This document shows, one piece after another, positions 25,650 to 37,388 of a stretch of DNA of 64,000 nucleotides. Every line of letters starts with the position of its first letter. The first letter of the stretch is position 1. Made by a program: the position numbers and the translations under genes. The notes under the pieces are model-generated. The model was not told the DNA's origin and did not search any database. It saw only the letters and a program-made list of their open reading frames with translations. The DNA is from Seison nebaliae (lineage: Eukaryota; Rotifera; Pararotatoria; Seisonacea; Seisonidae): the NCBI GenBank assembly GCA_023231475.1, contig JALJEE010001312.1:1-64000 (forward strand), read 5' to 3'.

Positions 25650-27791
25650 ATGAATGAATCTAAATTAATAAACTCACTGGAAGATCTTCTGGAGACTCCA
25701 AGCCGATCAGTTCAACGAATCTCTGAAACAGCTGATGGTACTTCGCTTTCAACTGAGCTTGAATCTAATCATGACTCTCAACAATCGCCCGCCCCACCAC
25801 CACAATCACAACAACAACAAATAACATCATGGAGTTTTAATGGAGAAGAATTCAATGCTACTTTTAAGAATGATAATATTTTATCCAATATGCCAGCGAA
25901 TAATGGTAAAGTTAACATGAATTCGGCGTTATCAGCAACAATTATTTCTTCTTCTTCTACCACTTCGGAAATAACTTCAAATGTGAATGGATTACCATCT
26001 TCATCTTCTTCTTCTTCTTCAACCACTTCTTCATCCGCTTCTTCAACTACTGTAGTACCAATATCAACAAATATTACGACAAATGTTATTATGAATAATT
26101 TTGATAAAGATATAACATCTATTAGTCATCTGAATCACGTAACAACTAATCTATCGAATTGTTCTAATCTAAACCAGAATAATCTTTTATTTACATACGA
26201 TGAGAATACTTATGGTCATGATCCCACTTATTACACTGACGCTTATTGGGAGAATAATATGTCACCATCGATCGATCACACTTACCAATTGTCCACCACT
26301 TCAAAGACATCAATGAATTTGAATGATGATAATTCGATAATAGAGAAAGAGAAATTGAATAAATATCAAGTGGACAATATCAGAATGCAGGTATTGAAGG
26401 GAGATTACGAGACACTGAAACGTCTCCTCCTTCCAATGACGAGATATTCATCTGAAGCAAAAAGTGCAGCTACACGTTCGGCAGTGGAAGCCATTCGTTC
26501 CATCACATCTAACCACTCGGCAGGTTGTGATGATAATCAATTTCCTTCACTCAAAGCCAATTCCGCTCAATCATTGCCAGATGAAAGTTTTTATTATATT
26601 TCTAATCGTAAAAATATCCTTTTATGATGTTTAAACGATAACGATAAGAAATAGCTTCTTATCGATCTTGATTTTAAAAGAGAAAAAATTTAGAAATTTT
26701 GATATATATGCTTATCGTTCGCTTTTTGCGAAAAACAGGAGGATAAGATTTGAAGAGGTGGTGTATTTATGTAATATATGTATGACATATATCTATATTA
26801 TTTTTTTGTTTTTCTTACTTATCCTTCTGTTTTTCCCAACAAGTTCATGATAAGTATATATATATAGAAAAGTAAATGGAGAATTTGGATTGTTTCAACT
26901 CCAAGAACTCCCAACCGATAAGAAGCTATTTCTTATCGTTATCGTTTGGGCATCACTACATTTTAATAATTCTTATAGCGACTATGATGGGTACAATGAA
27001 CAATCAACTACCATCACTAGTTCCATATGTGGGTACGGAAGGAAACGAATCATTGAAATCTTTATCAAGAGGTTTCAGTGAATCGCATGCGAGGAATCGT
27101 TTCGAAACGATGCATATTATACCATCATCGTCTATGTATCGGACACAACAATCAACACAACATATCAATAATTATAGTCTTCATTCAGGAGTCACTCCAC
27201 ATAATAGTCATGATGCCTATGGATATTCAGTACCTACACCAGCAGGACTTTATATTAATGATTATGAAGGTGCTGGTCGCAATTCCGACATTTATTTCTC
27301 TCAGCAACCTCAATGTACAATGAACGACATATCATCATATGCAGTGGCGAACGATTATGAAATGCGTCGAGCGAATGAACAACAATCAATTATACCACGT
27401 TCCATGTACTATCAACAATCATATGGAGCGAATGACACAGACGACCCAAATAATATGATGATATATGATCCAATAATCACAGGAACAAGAGATTTGACTA
27501 TCGCTCACACTTCATCAATTCAACACGAAAAAGAGAATATCGAACAAAATGTTAATTCATCATTCTTTGAAATTTTTATTTTAATTTCTATTTTTCTATT
27601 AAAGAAATGGAGGAAAAATATGGATATTGCAGAATCTCGTAAGAAAGGTATCTTTTGCTAATATGTCGATTATGTTACACCATCACACATCTACAGCTAT
27701 GTTATTGCATCGTTTTAAAAATGACAAAGTCTCTCTTATCTTTTCTTTTTGTCATATTTCATCAGCTATACCATCTTCATTATCATCATGA
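25650..27791 (+). CDS. Orphan low-complexity protein, probably regulatory (four exons inferred)
   Basis: Exons 25650-26607 and 26979-27550 join in phase (…Tyr-Ile-Ser-Asn-Pro-Thr-Met-Met…) across a 371-nt intron. A 54-nt in-frame intron (27551-27604), a short exon 27605-27647 and a last exon 27766-27791 give a model that closes at 532 residues; the last two exons are tentative. The protein is rich in Ser, Thr, Asn and Gln with poly-Ser tracts near residues 115-135. A single ordered-looking helical segment lies near residues 240-285 (VDNIRMQVLKGDYETLKRLL, then a Ser/Ala-rich helix). The second half is Tyr/Ser/Gln-rich. I recognise no domain. Composition resembles the disordered arms of transcription factors or RNA-binding regulators, but that is only inference. 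Confidence 0.6.
26633..26947. repeat. Intron-filling inverted repeat (32-bp perfect arms)
   Basis: The 32 bases at 26633-26664 are exactly repeated in reverse complement at 26916-26947. The left arm starts aaacgataacgataagaaat and the right arm ends ttcttatcgttatcgttt. Each arm is itself nearly palindromic (cgataagaa, 5-nt spacer, ttcttatcg). Inside, further arms pair: gaaaaacaggaggataag (around 26730-26748) with cttatccttctgtttttc (around 26818-26836; one mismatch), and atatatgcttatc with gataagtatatata. The structure lies entirely within the intron 26608-26978, with its ends 25 nt from the donor and 31 nt from the acceptor. No flanking target duplication was seen. Confidence 0.85.
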
Positions 27792-29397
27792 CCATTCGAC
27801 ATTTTTACCATATATTAGAAGTTTCATTTCGATGATAATATGAATATTTGATATGTCAGATCACATCAGATCAAATATGTACGAGAGAGAGGGAAAACGA
27901 ATTTACAACTAAACACGTATTTGACACAAAATAGAACGCAAAGAATACTTTAACAACAGTCTGAGTGAAAGTCGAATTATAAAAAGATTCGATGAACATC
28001 AAATAATTTTATTTCTTTCATTTGATCTCTAGTCAATGATTAATTAAGAAGAAAGAGATATATGATCATTTTAATTTTCATCGATCAAATCTCCATCCAA
28101 AATAATAAGAAATGATCCTCAATTTATTTCTTTGAGAATGGAGAAATAGATAAATTATATTTCTTTTTTTCTACTTTGTCCAAATTTATTTCAATATTTA
28201 TGTGATTGGAAAACAATAAAAATGAGAGACCCATTTACTATCAACCAATTTATTTTATTTTTCATAACATTCTCAAAATTACAAAAATTATTTCTGATAT
28301 TACCATTCTCCTTTTTTTACTACCATCTTATCTCATTATTCTTTTTTTGGTTTTTGAAAAATGTTTTGAACGATTCATTCACAATATCATCATTTCTAAA
28401 GACAAAACACTTAACCTTTTCTTGCAACGTTTGAATGTTTTTCTATTGTTATTTTACTTATTTTAATAAACCATATTCGATAAAACTTATCAGGATGTTC
28501 GATCATAGTTGGTAATTTTTTGACATTCTTAACTCCTATTTTCAATAATTACCCAAAGAATGAAAATAAAGATTATGAGAATAATAAAAAAGATTATGGG
28601 AAACTTAGCATTAATCAATGTAGTAGTAGAAGTGGATTTATGTTCTTGGACTATGTTCTTCGTTATTTGAATGAAGACAAAGCTATCCCTTAAATATGAA
28701 AGATCTAGTTACCTTACGTCGTTGCATAAACTAATATAATTGTTGACTCTGCATCGTTCTCTCAGAAAGATCAACTTTTCCTTTCGACGTATCGCACTAC
28801 TTCTCATGCAAACAGGAATATTTCGTCACACCATTACAAAGTATTTTGATGTCAACAGGGAACGGATTACTCTCGAATATGTTTCTTTCTTGCCTTCCTA
28901 CTTGGTCTATCATATTTCTCAGTTATTTATTAATATACATTTTCAATTACTTTGCATCATATTACATCATTACAAATATCATATAGAACATTTAGAACTC
29001 GATTTTTTTTCATTGAAATTCCGTTTTTGAGTCTTCTAACAGTAAGACTTTATAATTGTTTCTGTTCTCTCTTGGAGCCATCTTAATTCGTTTATTTCGG
29101 TCTACAATTGGCATATTTTGAGATTAGTTTGCTACTTCCACTAAAGAAGCAATATTTTTTAAAATGTTTATTTTTATATAGTATATAAAAATAAATATAT
29201 ATAATATAATATATATATATATATATAAACAACCAATATATAATATATACCAAAAATAAATTTATTAAAAAATGTTAAAAATAAAAAAATGCGTTATGCT
29301 TAAAATTAAAATGCTTCGAATTAATGAGTTTAAAACAACTTAGTAGGTGGGACATCTTCTTAATGCAATTTGTGAATATAAGTTCAAAGAGGTTTGG

Positions 29398-29433
29398 ATT
29401 ATTATTATTATTATTATTATTTATTACTCACAA
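29398..29433. repeat. (ATT)n microsatellite with a conserved flank, copy 1
   Basis: An (att)n run ends in tttattactcacaa (29401-29433). The same 33-nt string recurs at 39319-39351 with a single A/G difference, while the sequences on either side are unrelated. Confidence 0.75.
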
Positions 29434-29845
29434 ATAGTGAAGGAAAATTCCCATGAAAGATAAAATATAAAATAGGTTAAACCAAAGAACAAAATTAAAA
29501 AAAAAAGAGAAAGGAAGAAAGGAAAAGTTATGTCACGAACACTCATGACGAAATTTTAGAGTACTGTAATAACCGTACAAGGTGTTCCCGTTCAAAAACT
29601 CCGTTTCATACTATTACAAGTTTCATAATACAGCCGAAGATAGTTCAGAAAGAATCTCCACAGATTTGTGGGAATTGTATTTGGCTAACGGTCTACTGCA
29701 TCTCCGCTTCATCGGAAGAATATCGCGAAAGTTCTAAATATATCTATGCCTTCACCGACTATTCATCATCATCATCGTCATCATTGAAATGGCAAATGAT
29801 GATAATGCGGAAGGAGAAAAAGAAGTTGAGAAAGAGGTATCAGAA

Positions 29846-29884
29846 ATATATCATGATATATCATTCTCGTCTGCAGACGAGAAT
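29846..29884. repeat. Two adjacent perfect palindromes
   Basis: ATATATCATGATATAT (29846-29861, 16 bp) is followed after one base by a 22-bp palindrome (29863-29884) whose left half is ATTCTCGTCTG and right half CAGACGAGAAT. Both are perfect and have no spacer. The second is not AT-simple, so chance is unlikely in this composition. They could be a cruciform or a dimeric-factor binding site; function unknown. Confidence 0.8.
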
Positions 29885-32481
29885 ATTCGACATCATATTA
29901 GATAACCAATGTTTAAGGACTTCAGTAAGTTTGCAGAACGACCGAAAGGTTTGAGGCCTTTTGAGAAAGGTTACCATTGGAAAGAGGAGAGCGATTGTTC
30001 TCACTCTCGTTATTACGATTAGCTTCTGAATTCCGTAGAATTCATGGTTTCATTGTTTTATTGTGGAGAAAAGAATAGCCGGAATAGATATAAGAAAAGA
30101 GATTCATGAACCAAAAATGATAATGCTCTATCCTTAGTTTCCGAATTGCAAGTTTTCGAATAACGTCGTTTAATTTTCCTATAAGTTTCACCATTGAATA
30201 AAGCATATTTTATTGTACTTTATTTTAATAGATTGGTTATATAATTCTTGGACACATTCTTATGTATATAGTTATACTATATTATCTTATACTATTCGCT
30301 GTTCTTTCAAGATAAAACGATGATAAGTAAATAGGTAAATTGTTAGGGTTTACACAAGGATTTTATCAGCAACTACGATATTCTGTCAAATTGATGTTGA
30401 TCACTATGTAGAATCAGAATAATCACATAAATCCTAAAGTTTCAAATTTTAGAACACCACACACGAAAATGCCACTACATGTACCAACGAAATTAAAGAT
30501 ATTTGAATATTATTATTATCGCTTTCGATTACTAGCAACAGATATTGTTACAATAGAAGAACTGACGTATGAAGTTGATGTGATTTAAATGGTTGAGTAT
30601 TAATTATTAAAATTTTTCATTCAATTTATCAATTTGAAAATTTTTGATGAGAAAGATGAGGGCTTAATTCGGCATTATTAACTCTAACAATCTAACAAAT
30701 CTATAAATTATAACCAATGAAAAATTCCCAGAATTTGTTCAAATGAGATAATGAACCAGAAACTTGACAGCCAATAATTCATTGCATTTAAATTGGAGAA
30801 TTAGCGGAATTGTACGACAATTATTCGTTTGACTTCACATTTGTTTGATTAACATCAATTACTGGTTGACAACATCTGATTGTTAACATCCGATATTTGG
30901 GTGATCAAAATGCAAAAAAATAAACTTGTATTCTGAGCAAGTGAACTTTACTTTATGAATCTTCACTTTGCTTCAATATGTTTGACATATCTATAATTTA
31001 TCTTTAATTTCTTCAGTTGGTTGCAATTCCGTTCCGATTATTAGAGGGAAATAAGACATATAAATCAGATGATTTTTCCTGCAATATTATCATTATTTGG
31101 AATAATAACAGCTTGTTTCGTAGAATTCTTTTTTTCTTCTTCTTTCAGAATCAGTTATAGGCAGTGTTTATGAATTGTTAATATGAATGAAATATCGACA
31201 ATTATATTGACATGATTTACACTGACAAGTTTTTGTGAAATACTATCGTTAATTGATATCGACTATATTTAATTATTTTACAATTATGATTCATAATTTA
31301 ATATCATCTTCAATTATTTAATTTATGTGTATTTAACTGAAAAATTTTGAAAAGAAAATAGTTTCTCGTCTTGAAATCCAATTTTATTATTTATATATTC
31401 TTTATGAAACTATAATTCTTTATAATATTCATGAACAGGATGGCATTGCGTCGTCATCATCTTCAATATTTATTTAGATTGTTTGCCAACAATTAATATT
31501 AGTTCCGTCCCAAAATACGAAATTTTAGAAAGTTTGGAGTTTTCATCAGAAAAAGAGTCTCGTTGAAAAATATGGCAATAACTCATTATTAGGCACTCTT
31601 CTTACAAATTAGAGACTTAATGAAAAACGAATATCAGAAAAGTTGTGACTAGTGGGTGGAGCTCTTATACGCTAACATATTTCTCTTGCTAATCATCGTC
31701 CAATTATGTAATTACTTTATCAGTTAGGTAGTTAATAGACGAAATAAGTACAAAAATTAAGTCTGTAAAGCAGGAACAGCCGAAAAATGTTTCAAAGAGT
31801 TTCAATGTTTTTAGATCGAATTTTACTTCCCAATTCTATGACACATACGTCGTATATGAAGTTGATGAAAAAATCTCACTATATGAACAAAATGGGAGGA
31901 AATTATGAAATTTTGAATATATTTCTCATGCATTCTTCAAGATTCATTGCTTTAAATGAATCGATCATGCGATTGTTCGTTTCATGTAACAACGGAAACG
32001 ATGATTCAACTTAAATAAAGTATCGCCTCCACAATGTTTATCTAATGCGTAGTAGTTAGGGGAGAATATTGAGAATAATTTTATTGATAGTGGGTGATTC
32101 CTTCATGTAATTATTATTATGATCAATATCTTCTTCCTTTCTAAACGAATCGAATTCTTATCTGACTATTTCATTCACACTCAAAATATCCGGTGAAATG
32201 CCTTTTCTTCTTCTACTATCTTTTCTATTGATGATAAGATGACGATAGTAAGAATATCATCTTCCTCTTTCGATACCCATATTACCAATTCCTCAATGAA
32301 TATAAATTAGTTAGCATGATCAATTGAAATTATCAAAAAAAAATTTCTTGCTGGAAAAGATATTAGGAAATTCAATATTATTATCATTTCAATATACGAT
32401 TTGTGATTATTTCATTTAATATTCCTTCAGATTACCTTTTTCCGTCACCTTTTCATTTTCTTTATTTCATAACAGTAAATC

Positions 32482-33413
32482 ATGTTGTTCGTCAACTTTT
32501 TTCTATTGTATGTCATTTTAGCACTTTCATGGGAATCAGAAGCAAAAGGTTTAATTTACCTTTTTCCAATATTCGTTCATACATAACTTTTGTTTTAATT
32601 TCCTACCATATCTTTTTGTTAGATGACGGCCAAAAACGAGGTGGATGGATGATGCCTTATGGTAGGGATTTGGAGAATGTGGAGAAAATTATTAAGAACG
32701 ATCTAAATAATCTTCTATTAAGTTCGTATTTATTTGATTAATTTTGAATCGAATTTTTTCATAAATTTCTCAGAATCTAAGAGAGGGGGATGGATGATGC
32801 CTTATGGAAGAGACTTATCTAATCAAGGTACTATTTTTTTCTTGAAATTTTATCTAATTCCATATTTGGTTAGTTAAAAGAGGAGGATGGATGATGCCTT
32901 ATGGACGAGATCTTTCCTTACAAACTTCTCGTCGCGCCGACATAAGTTTGAGTTTTGGTTGAACTTTTATTTTCTAAATTTTAATTGTTAGAAATGCCAT
33001 ACAATAATGCTTGGACCACACTGTATGGACGAGAAATAAAAGAGAACAAAAGTTTTCTAATTTTTGTTTATTAATTTTATATCATAAAACATATATATTC
33101 AGAAAAACGGACAGAGAGTTATAGTTATGATGTAAAGAATGCAGATGAAACTTTGAATGTAGCGAAAAAAATGGCCACTGCTCGTAATGTTTGGAATACT
33201 TTAGGTCGTGAAAGAAAAATCGAGTTTCTGGCTAGGCTGCTAGCTCGAGCAGAGAACGAAGATGAGTTGATGAATGATATAAAGAACGATCAGAAACCAA
33301 AAGAATTGAATGTTATTCTGAACCACCAAAGACCAAGAACCTTTAACGAATGGTTATCTGGTTTGGCAGATCCAACAAGAAGCGGTTGGTCTATTGCATA
33401 TGGACGAAAATAA
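32482..33413 (+). CDS. Amidated neuropeptide precursor, W-x-x-x-Y-amide family (six exons)
   Basis: Exons 32482-32548, 32623-32721, 32774-32827, 32874-32945, 32992-33051 and 33103-33413; all introns are GT-AG and the model closes at 220 residues. Exon 1 is a clean signal peptide: MLFVNFFLLYVILALSWESEA. Exons 2, 3 and 4 each encode one copy of KRGGWMMPYGRDL: a dibasic site, the heptapeptide GGWMMPY, then Gly-Arg, the standard amidation and cleavage signal. Exon 5 carries MPYNNAWTTLYGRE, and exon 6 carries ARNVWNTLGRE and a C-terminal SGWSIAYGRK. The expected products are therefore three identical GGWMMPY-amides and several W-x-x-(x)-Y/L-amide relatives. Processing by prohormone convertases and an amidating enzyme in the secretory pathway is inferred from the motifs. 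Exons 2-5 all start and end in phase 1, so they can be duplicated without frameshift. I do not recognise the family; the nearest thoughts (RYamide, myoinhibitory peptides) do not match. Confidence 0.85.
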
Positions 33414-34125
33414 TCGGAGAGATATATTCAAAAAAATTATAAATGTTTCTTTTTTCCATCTCACCACAAATTAAGGGGAAGGTTTGACTCCTAAAACATT
33501 CCCACCATAATACTAGTCATCGAAAAAGATCGAAATATTATCGGATTGGAAGTAATTATGATATTTTTTAATTTTATGAAAATTTATCATTCTTCTGTAT
33601 TGCGAAAAAAATAATTTTTTCTAATAAAAGTTTCTTCGATTTCTTATTAAAATTTCTCACTAATAGTATTATCTGCTTAATGACTCGCAAGTCTAACGGA
33701 TCGTTCTCTGGATGAAAATTTACAGGTTTGAAAACAAACAAGAAAAATGGTTCTTTTTGCTCCATTGATAAATTCTATGATATTGATCTATTATATGACC
33801 TATGATGAATTATGATTAATAATATTTAACTAAAGGTCGTGAAAGACTACTGATTTTTACCTGCTCATGGCGAGTTTATCCATCGTATACAAATAAGATG
33901 ACAAATTCACCGAAATAGAGATTATTGTTGAGTAACTGGAAAATATAATAGTTGAATCATCATTTCTTACTACATTCAGCTAGAACAACTATTCAATTGT
34001 CAAATATGCATATCCAAAATAATTAAGATTAAGGAGAATAACAATAGGGTGACTGAAAGAATCGGCTTTAAGGCCGTATTAAATGAATCGAATAGGCTCA
34101 TTTACTTCGAATTAAATAAGTTGAA
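33414..34125. other. No gene recognised
   Basis: About 700 bp of AT-rich sequence between the 3' ends of the neuropeptide gene (+) and the coiled-coil gene (-). A 63-codon minus-strand frame near 33574-33765 has no features. Confidence 0.55.
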
Positions 34126-35881
34126 TTACAAAGATAAGCGATTGATTTTATAAACAAGTGTTTCCATACATTGTTCGGGATTGACATTGACACCAAACGT
34201 AGCAGCTAAGTTTAACATATTCGCTGTTAACAGTTCATTTTTGTACTGCAATTGATATATTTGGTCTTCCAACTTATCTCTTTCACTCTCCTCTACTTCG
34301 GGTTGTTTCTCTTCTGTTGCCAGTTTCTTTTCTGCCATTTTCTTTCTAACTTTAAGCAATTCATTTTCTTTTTGGGTTTTTCGTACCTTTATCCTTAACG
34401 ATATATTCTCATCAAAAACTGATATATATGCATTCGCTTTGTATAAAGTCGTGAGGAATGGAACGTAATCACTGCCGTTAGCATTTGTAGCTTTCTCTTG
34501 ATTGACGTAGGTCTCTAGTTCCTTTGAGACATAATCGTATTTTTTCCTCAAATCACTTAAATCAATTTTCAATTTCACATTCTCCACAACCGCTTCGCTC
34601 CATGTTTCATTTTCATTTAAACTTTTAATTAGCGATTCTAACATAATAACTTGATCTTTTATTTTATTATTTTGCTCAGTCAACTGCATTTTTTCAGTTT
34701 CATATGTTTGTATTATCATTTTGAGATCAGCTTACATGAAGAAGAATTTAAATTTAATGTGTCTACTAGAAATTATTAACCGATTAAACTGCTCGAAGGC
34801 TTCTCCAATTTAGTTTTGATAAAATCATCGATAATTACTTGATATTCAACTGATTTTTGACACACCACTATGGATAAAAACTTGTTTAACATCGCCTTGT
34901 ATCGATTACATTTTACCAACAATCTAGAATTGTCTTGATGAGCATTTTTAAATTCTAAAAATTGCCGGTGATATTTGTCGGAAATCTTATCATTCTCATT
35001 TTCTAATTCTTTCGTTAATTTATAAAGCTTATTAGAGACATCCGATTCTTTACCATATGTTTGCAGTATATGTTGTATCATCTCCTTCCAAATATCCTGT
35101 TTTAATTGAAAATATGTATTAAGGAAAATATATTTCAAAAATTCTAGATTTTTAATAGCAATTGTCAAACGATTTGATCTTGTGGCGTCATTGCTCTAGA
35201 AAACTGGTTATGCAAATTCGGTAAATTTGCTCCACTTACCAAATTTTGGAAGGTGTCAATATTTGTCTTTCTTTCTGTAATCAAACACATGTCAGTAGCT
35301 AAATCTTTTAATCTTTTGTGTTTGGAACAAGTTTCGTTGTTTAAGAATCTCAATCGTTCTAGTTATGATAGTAAAGAAATAATATAATAAGTTTTTAGGT
35401 AAATCATTAAAACCTTCTACTTTGTGAAGTGTTTGAGGAAGTTCTGTAATTACATTATTTAAATATTTGATATGTTCTTGAACTTTATTTGAAATGAAAT
35501 CATTATGGTTTGTAGCATAAAGCAGTAGTTTCTCAATCATCACATTTCTACTAATTTTCTTTTCTTCAAATTTTTTGATTTCTTCATTGACTTTATTTAT
35601 CTGATCAATATTACAATCTTCTATATTCAAATGTTTTAAGTTTGATTTGATATCTAACAGAACGAAAAAAATAAAAATATAAATAAAAATATTCATTGTA
35701 TTCAACCTGCTAATTTTTCTATTATGTTGTTTGCTAAAAAATTAAATTCTTCAGATTGGTTACCTAATTTACCTTCGACATCAGCCATTAGATTGTTCAT
35801 GGCGGTAATCTTTCCATAATATTGATCGTCCAGCGTCTGATGGAAATTCTTTGTCAATTTTCCACAAATTGAATTATCCAT
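34126..35881 (-). CDS. Orphan coiled-coil protein (five exons)
   Basis: Exons on the minus strand: 35707-35881, 35414-35653, 35240-35358, 34781-35096 and 34126-34730. Every junction is GT-AG in phase and the total closes at 484 residues, which supports a real, expressed gene. The protein starts MDNSICGKLTKNFHQTLDDQ and is Lys/Glu/Asn/Gln-rich almost throughout, with long predicted helices; the clearest heptad-like segments are in exon 4 (LYKLTKELENENDKISDKYH) and exon 5 (KTQKENELLKVRKKMAEKK and LEDQIYQLQYKNELLTANML). No transmembrane segment, signal peptide or catalytic motif is evident. A structural or scaffold role is a guess from composition. It sits next to a transposon graveyard but its splicing is intact. 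Confidence 0.72.
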
Positions 35882-36099
35882 TTTTTAACAATTCAATAAT
35901 TTGATTTAGATTTGAAATATGCATTTTTTCATTGTTTTATAATCCTATTTAATACAAAAGTTTCAATCACAAATAGTTTCAACACATTGTTAGGCAAAAC
36001 AAACAGTTCTTTAGTTATTTTAACATTTGTTTCAGATATTATAACATTTGTTATAGTATGCTCCCATCAGTACGAACAGGCTTGAAATAATCAATTGAA

Positions 36100-36245
36100 C
36101 GGAAATGCGAAAAATGAGTGGAATCGAAATGCGATCAAACAGTGTACAGGAGTTACGAAAATATGTTAATTGCATGAAAAGCGGACATTTCGCCTTGAAT
36201 TGCAATTCTAGTAATTGCTGCCCAAAAGAGAAATGATAATGCAAT
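36100..36245 (+). mobile_element. Possible LTR-retroelement gag fossil (BEL/Pao-like zinc knuckle)
   Basis: A short plus-strand stretch resembles the zinc-knuckle part of a BEL/Pao-type gag (core NCMKSGHFALNC). It is an isolated, broken scrap without LTRs or pol in view. The family call rests on one motif and is weak. Confidence 0.25.
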
Positions 36246-36676
36246 CTGGCTAAAAACCTCAATCGTTCCTGGCCACCAAAAAAATGACAAATTGCTCAAC
36301 GTTGTTTCATTGTTAATAATATTAAGTAAGTAAGAATGCGACACGGAAGACTTATACGTCTTGCAAGTCAATAGAGATTTAGAAAAAAATAAACTTCTTG
36401 AAAAAGGCGAATTTAAATGTCAGATTCATCAGCATGGGAGTTAAGTGCATTGAATGCGCGAAGGTAGTGTTTCTTGAAGCAGACATTTATTAATGCTACT
36501 TCCATTTCGTAAAAAATATATCATTTTTGGAAAGTAAATTTGTTAGCAGAAATGAAGAATTAGTATGTGTATAATGAGGTAATGTATTACCTGGTAATGG
36601 ATTGATCAGATTTTTGTAAAGACAAAAGCACCATCATGAAAAAGTCGAAAAGATTTATACGTATTTTAAAATCTTC

Positions 36677-37165
36677 TACACTGCGTTTCATAAATTGTGG
36701 AACATAGAAAATTTAATGTATGAATGTAAAGCTCTAAAAAATAGTTTCATGCATTCTGGGGCATATTAAAAATCTTATTTCATAATTAATCCAGCTACCT
36801 TTTACATCATTGATTGTTAGTTACCATTTAGGTAATGAGTTATATAGGTTAATAACAACATATTTTTCCTAATTTTTCCATTCTATTTGGATTTTTTCCA
36901 ATAATTGATCGACATTTTCAAAAACCGTATTTTTTTGAATACCCTAAAGATACCTTTTAAGATACCCCAAATGTTTACAATAGGAATTAGATCACAGGAA
37001 CGTGCTGTATGCTCAGAAAAATTTCAACCCATATCATTAATTTTATCCATTGAGTATCTATATTTATGGATAGATGTTAAATTTTTCTGGAAAATAAAAT
37101 TATTTCCTTTGAATTCCAGCATATATTATTATTTATTCAGAATACAATCCAAATTTTGGGTAATT
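36677..37165 (-). mobile_element. Degraded Tc1/mariner-type transposon, 3' part
   Basis: On the minus strand a decayed frame reads NNFIFQ, then EHTARSCDLIPIVNIWGIL-K-G. This is the Tc1 transposase segment 'NWVFQQDNAP.HT...WPARSPDLNPIENLWG.LK' that carries the last two catalytic acidic residues. The second D (usually in QQDN) is no longer present and an in-frame stop interrupts the segment. About 250 bp beyond the frame, at 36677, TACACTGCGTTTCATAAATT looks like a Tc1-type terminal repeat following a TA target. The 5' half and its terminal repeat are not visible, so the copy is truncated and inactive. A palindromic aggtaatgtattacct lies just outside (36578-36593). Confidence 0.7.
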
Positions 37166-37388
37166 AAGAAATAGAAACTAAATTCGCAAAAAAATTGGTG
37201 AGACCGAAAAAATTATTATTCTGATAGTCGAAAAATTGCCCACGGCCAAGTGGAATGTGAGAGAGGAGAGCATCCGGTACATATTCATCTACTTTGAAGC
37301 GAATAAACATATTTCTGGCATCAGATAAGGATGAAGGATATATAATTTGATAATAAGAACAAAAATAATGGAGTGGAGAATTAAATTG

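Larger units (their letters stand above)
27792..32481. other. Long gene-free stretch with simple repeats and palindromes
   Basis: About 4.7 kb without a supportable gene. It contains a (ta)n-rich tract (about 29180-29250), an (att)n microsatellite (29398-29425), and two adjacent perfect palindromes at 29846-29884. Short frames exist: for example 28740-29030, a 38-codon ATG frame starting near 29789, a 37-codon frame near 29909, and a 75-codon frame at 31787-32014. None has a signal peptide, a domain or a convincing splice context. Confidence 0.5.

Noticed and set aside
28740-29030. 96-codon plus-strand frame
   Set aside because: Opens at TTG; second half is generic hydrophobic sequence; no motif.
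29640-30025. Three short frames, one preceded by an acceptor-like ataatacag
   Set aside because: Each is below 40 codons and I could not join them into a model with consistent phase.
31787-32014. 75-codon ATG frame just upstream of the neuropeptide gene, considered as its first exon
   Set aside because: No signal peptide, and the real first exon with a strong signal peptide lies at 32482.
34126-35881. Coiled-coil gene as part of a mobile element
   Set aside because: Its five exons splice cleanly and no terminal repeats or enzymatic domains are associated with it.
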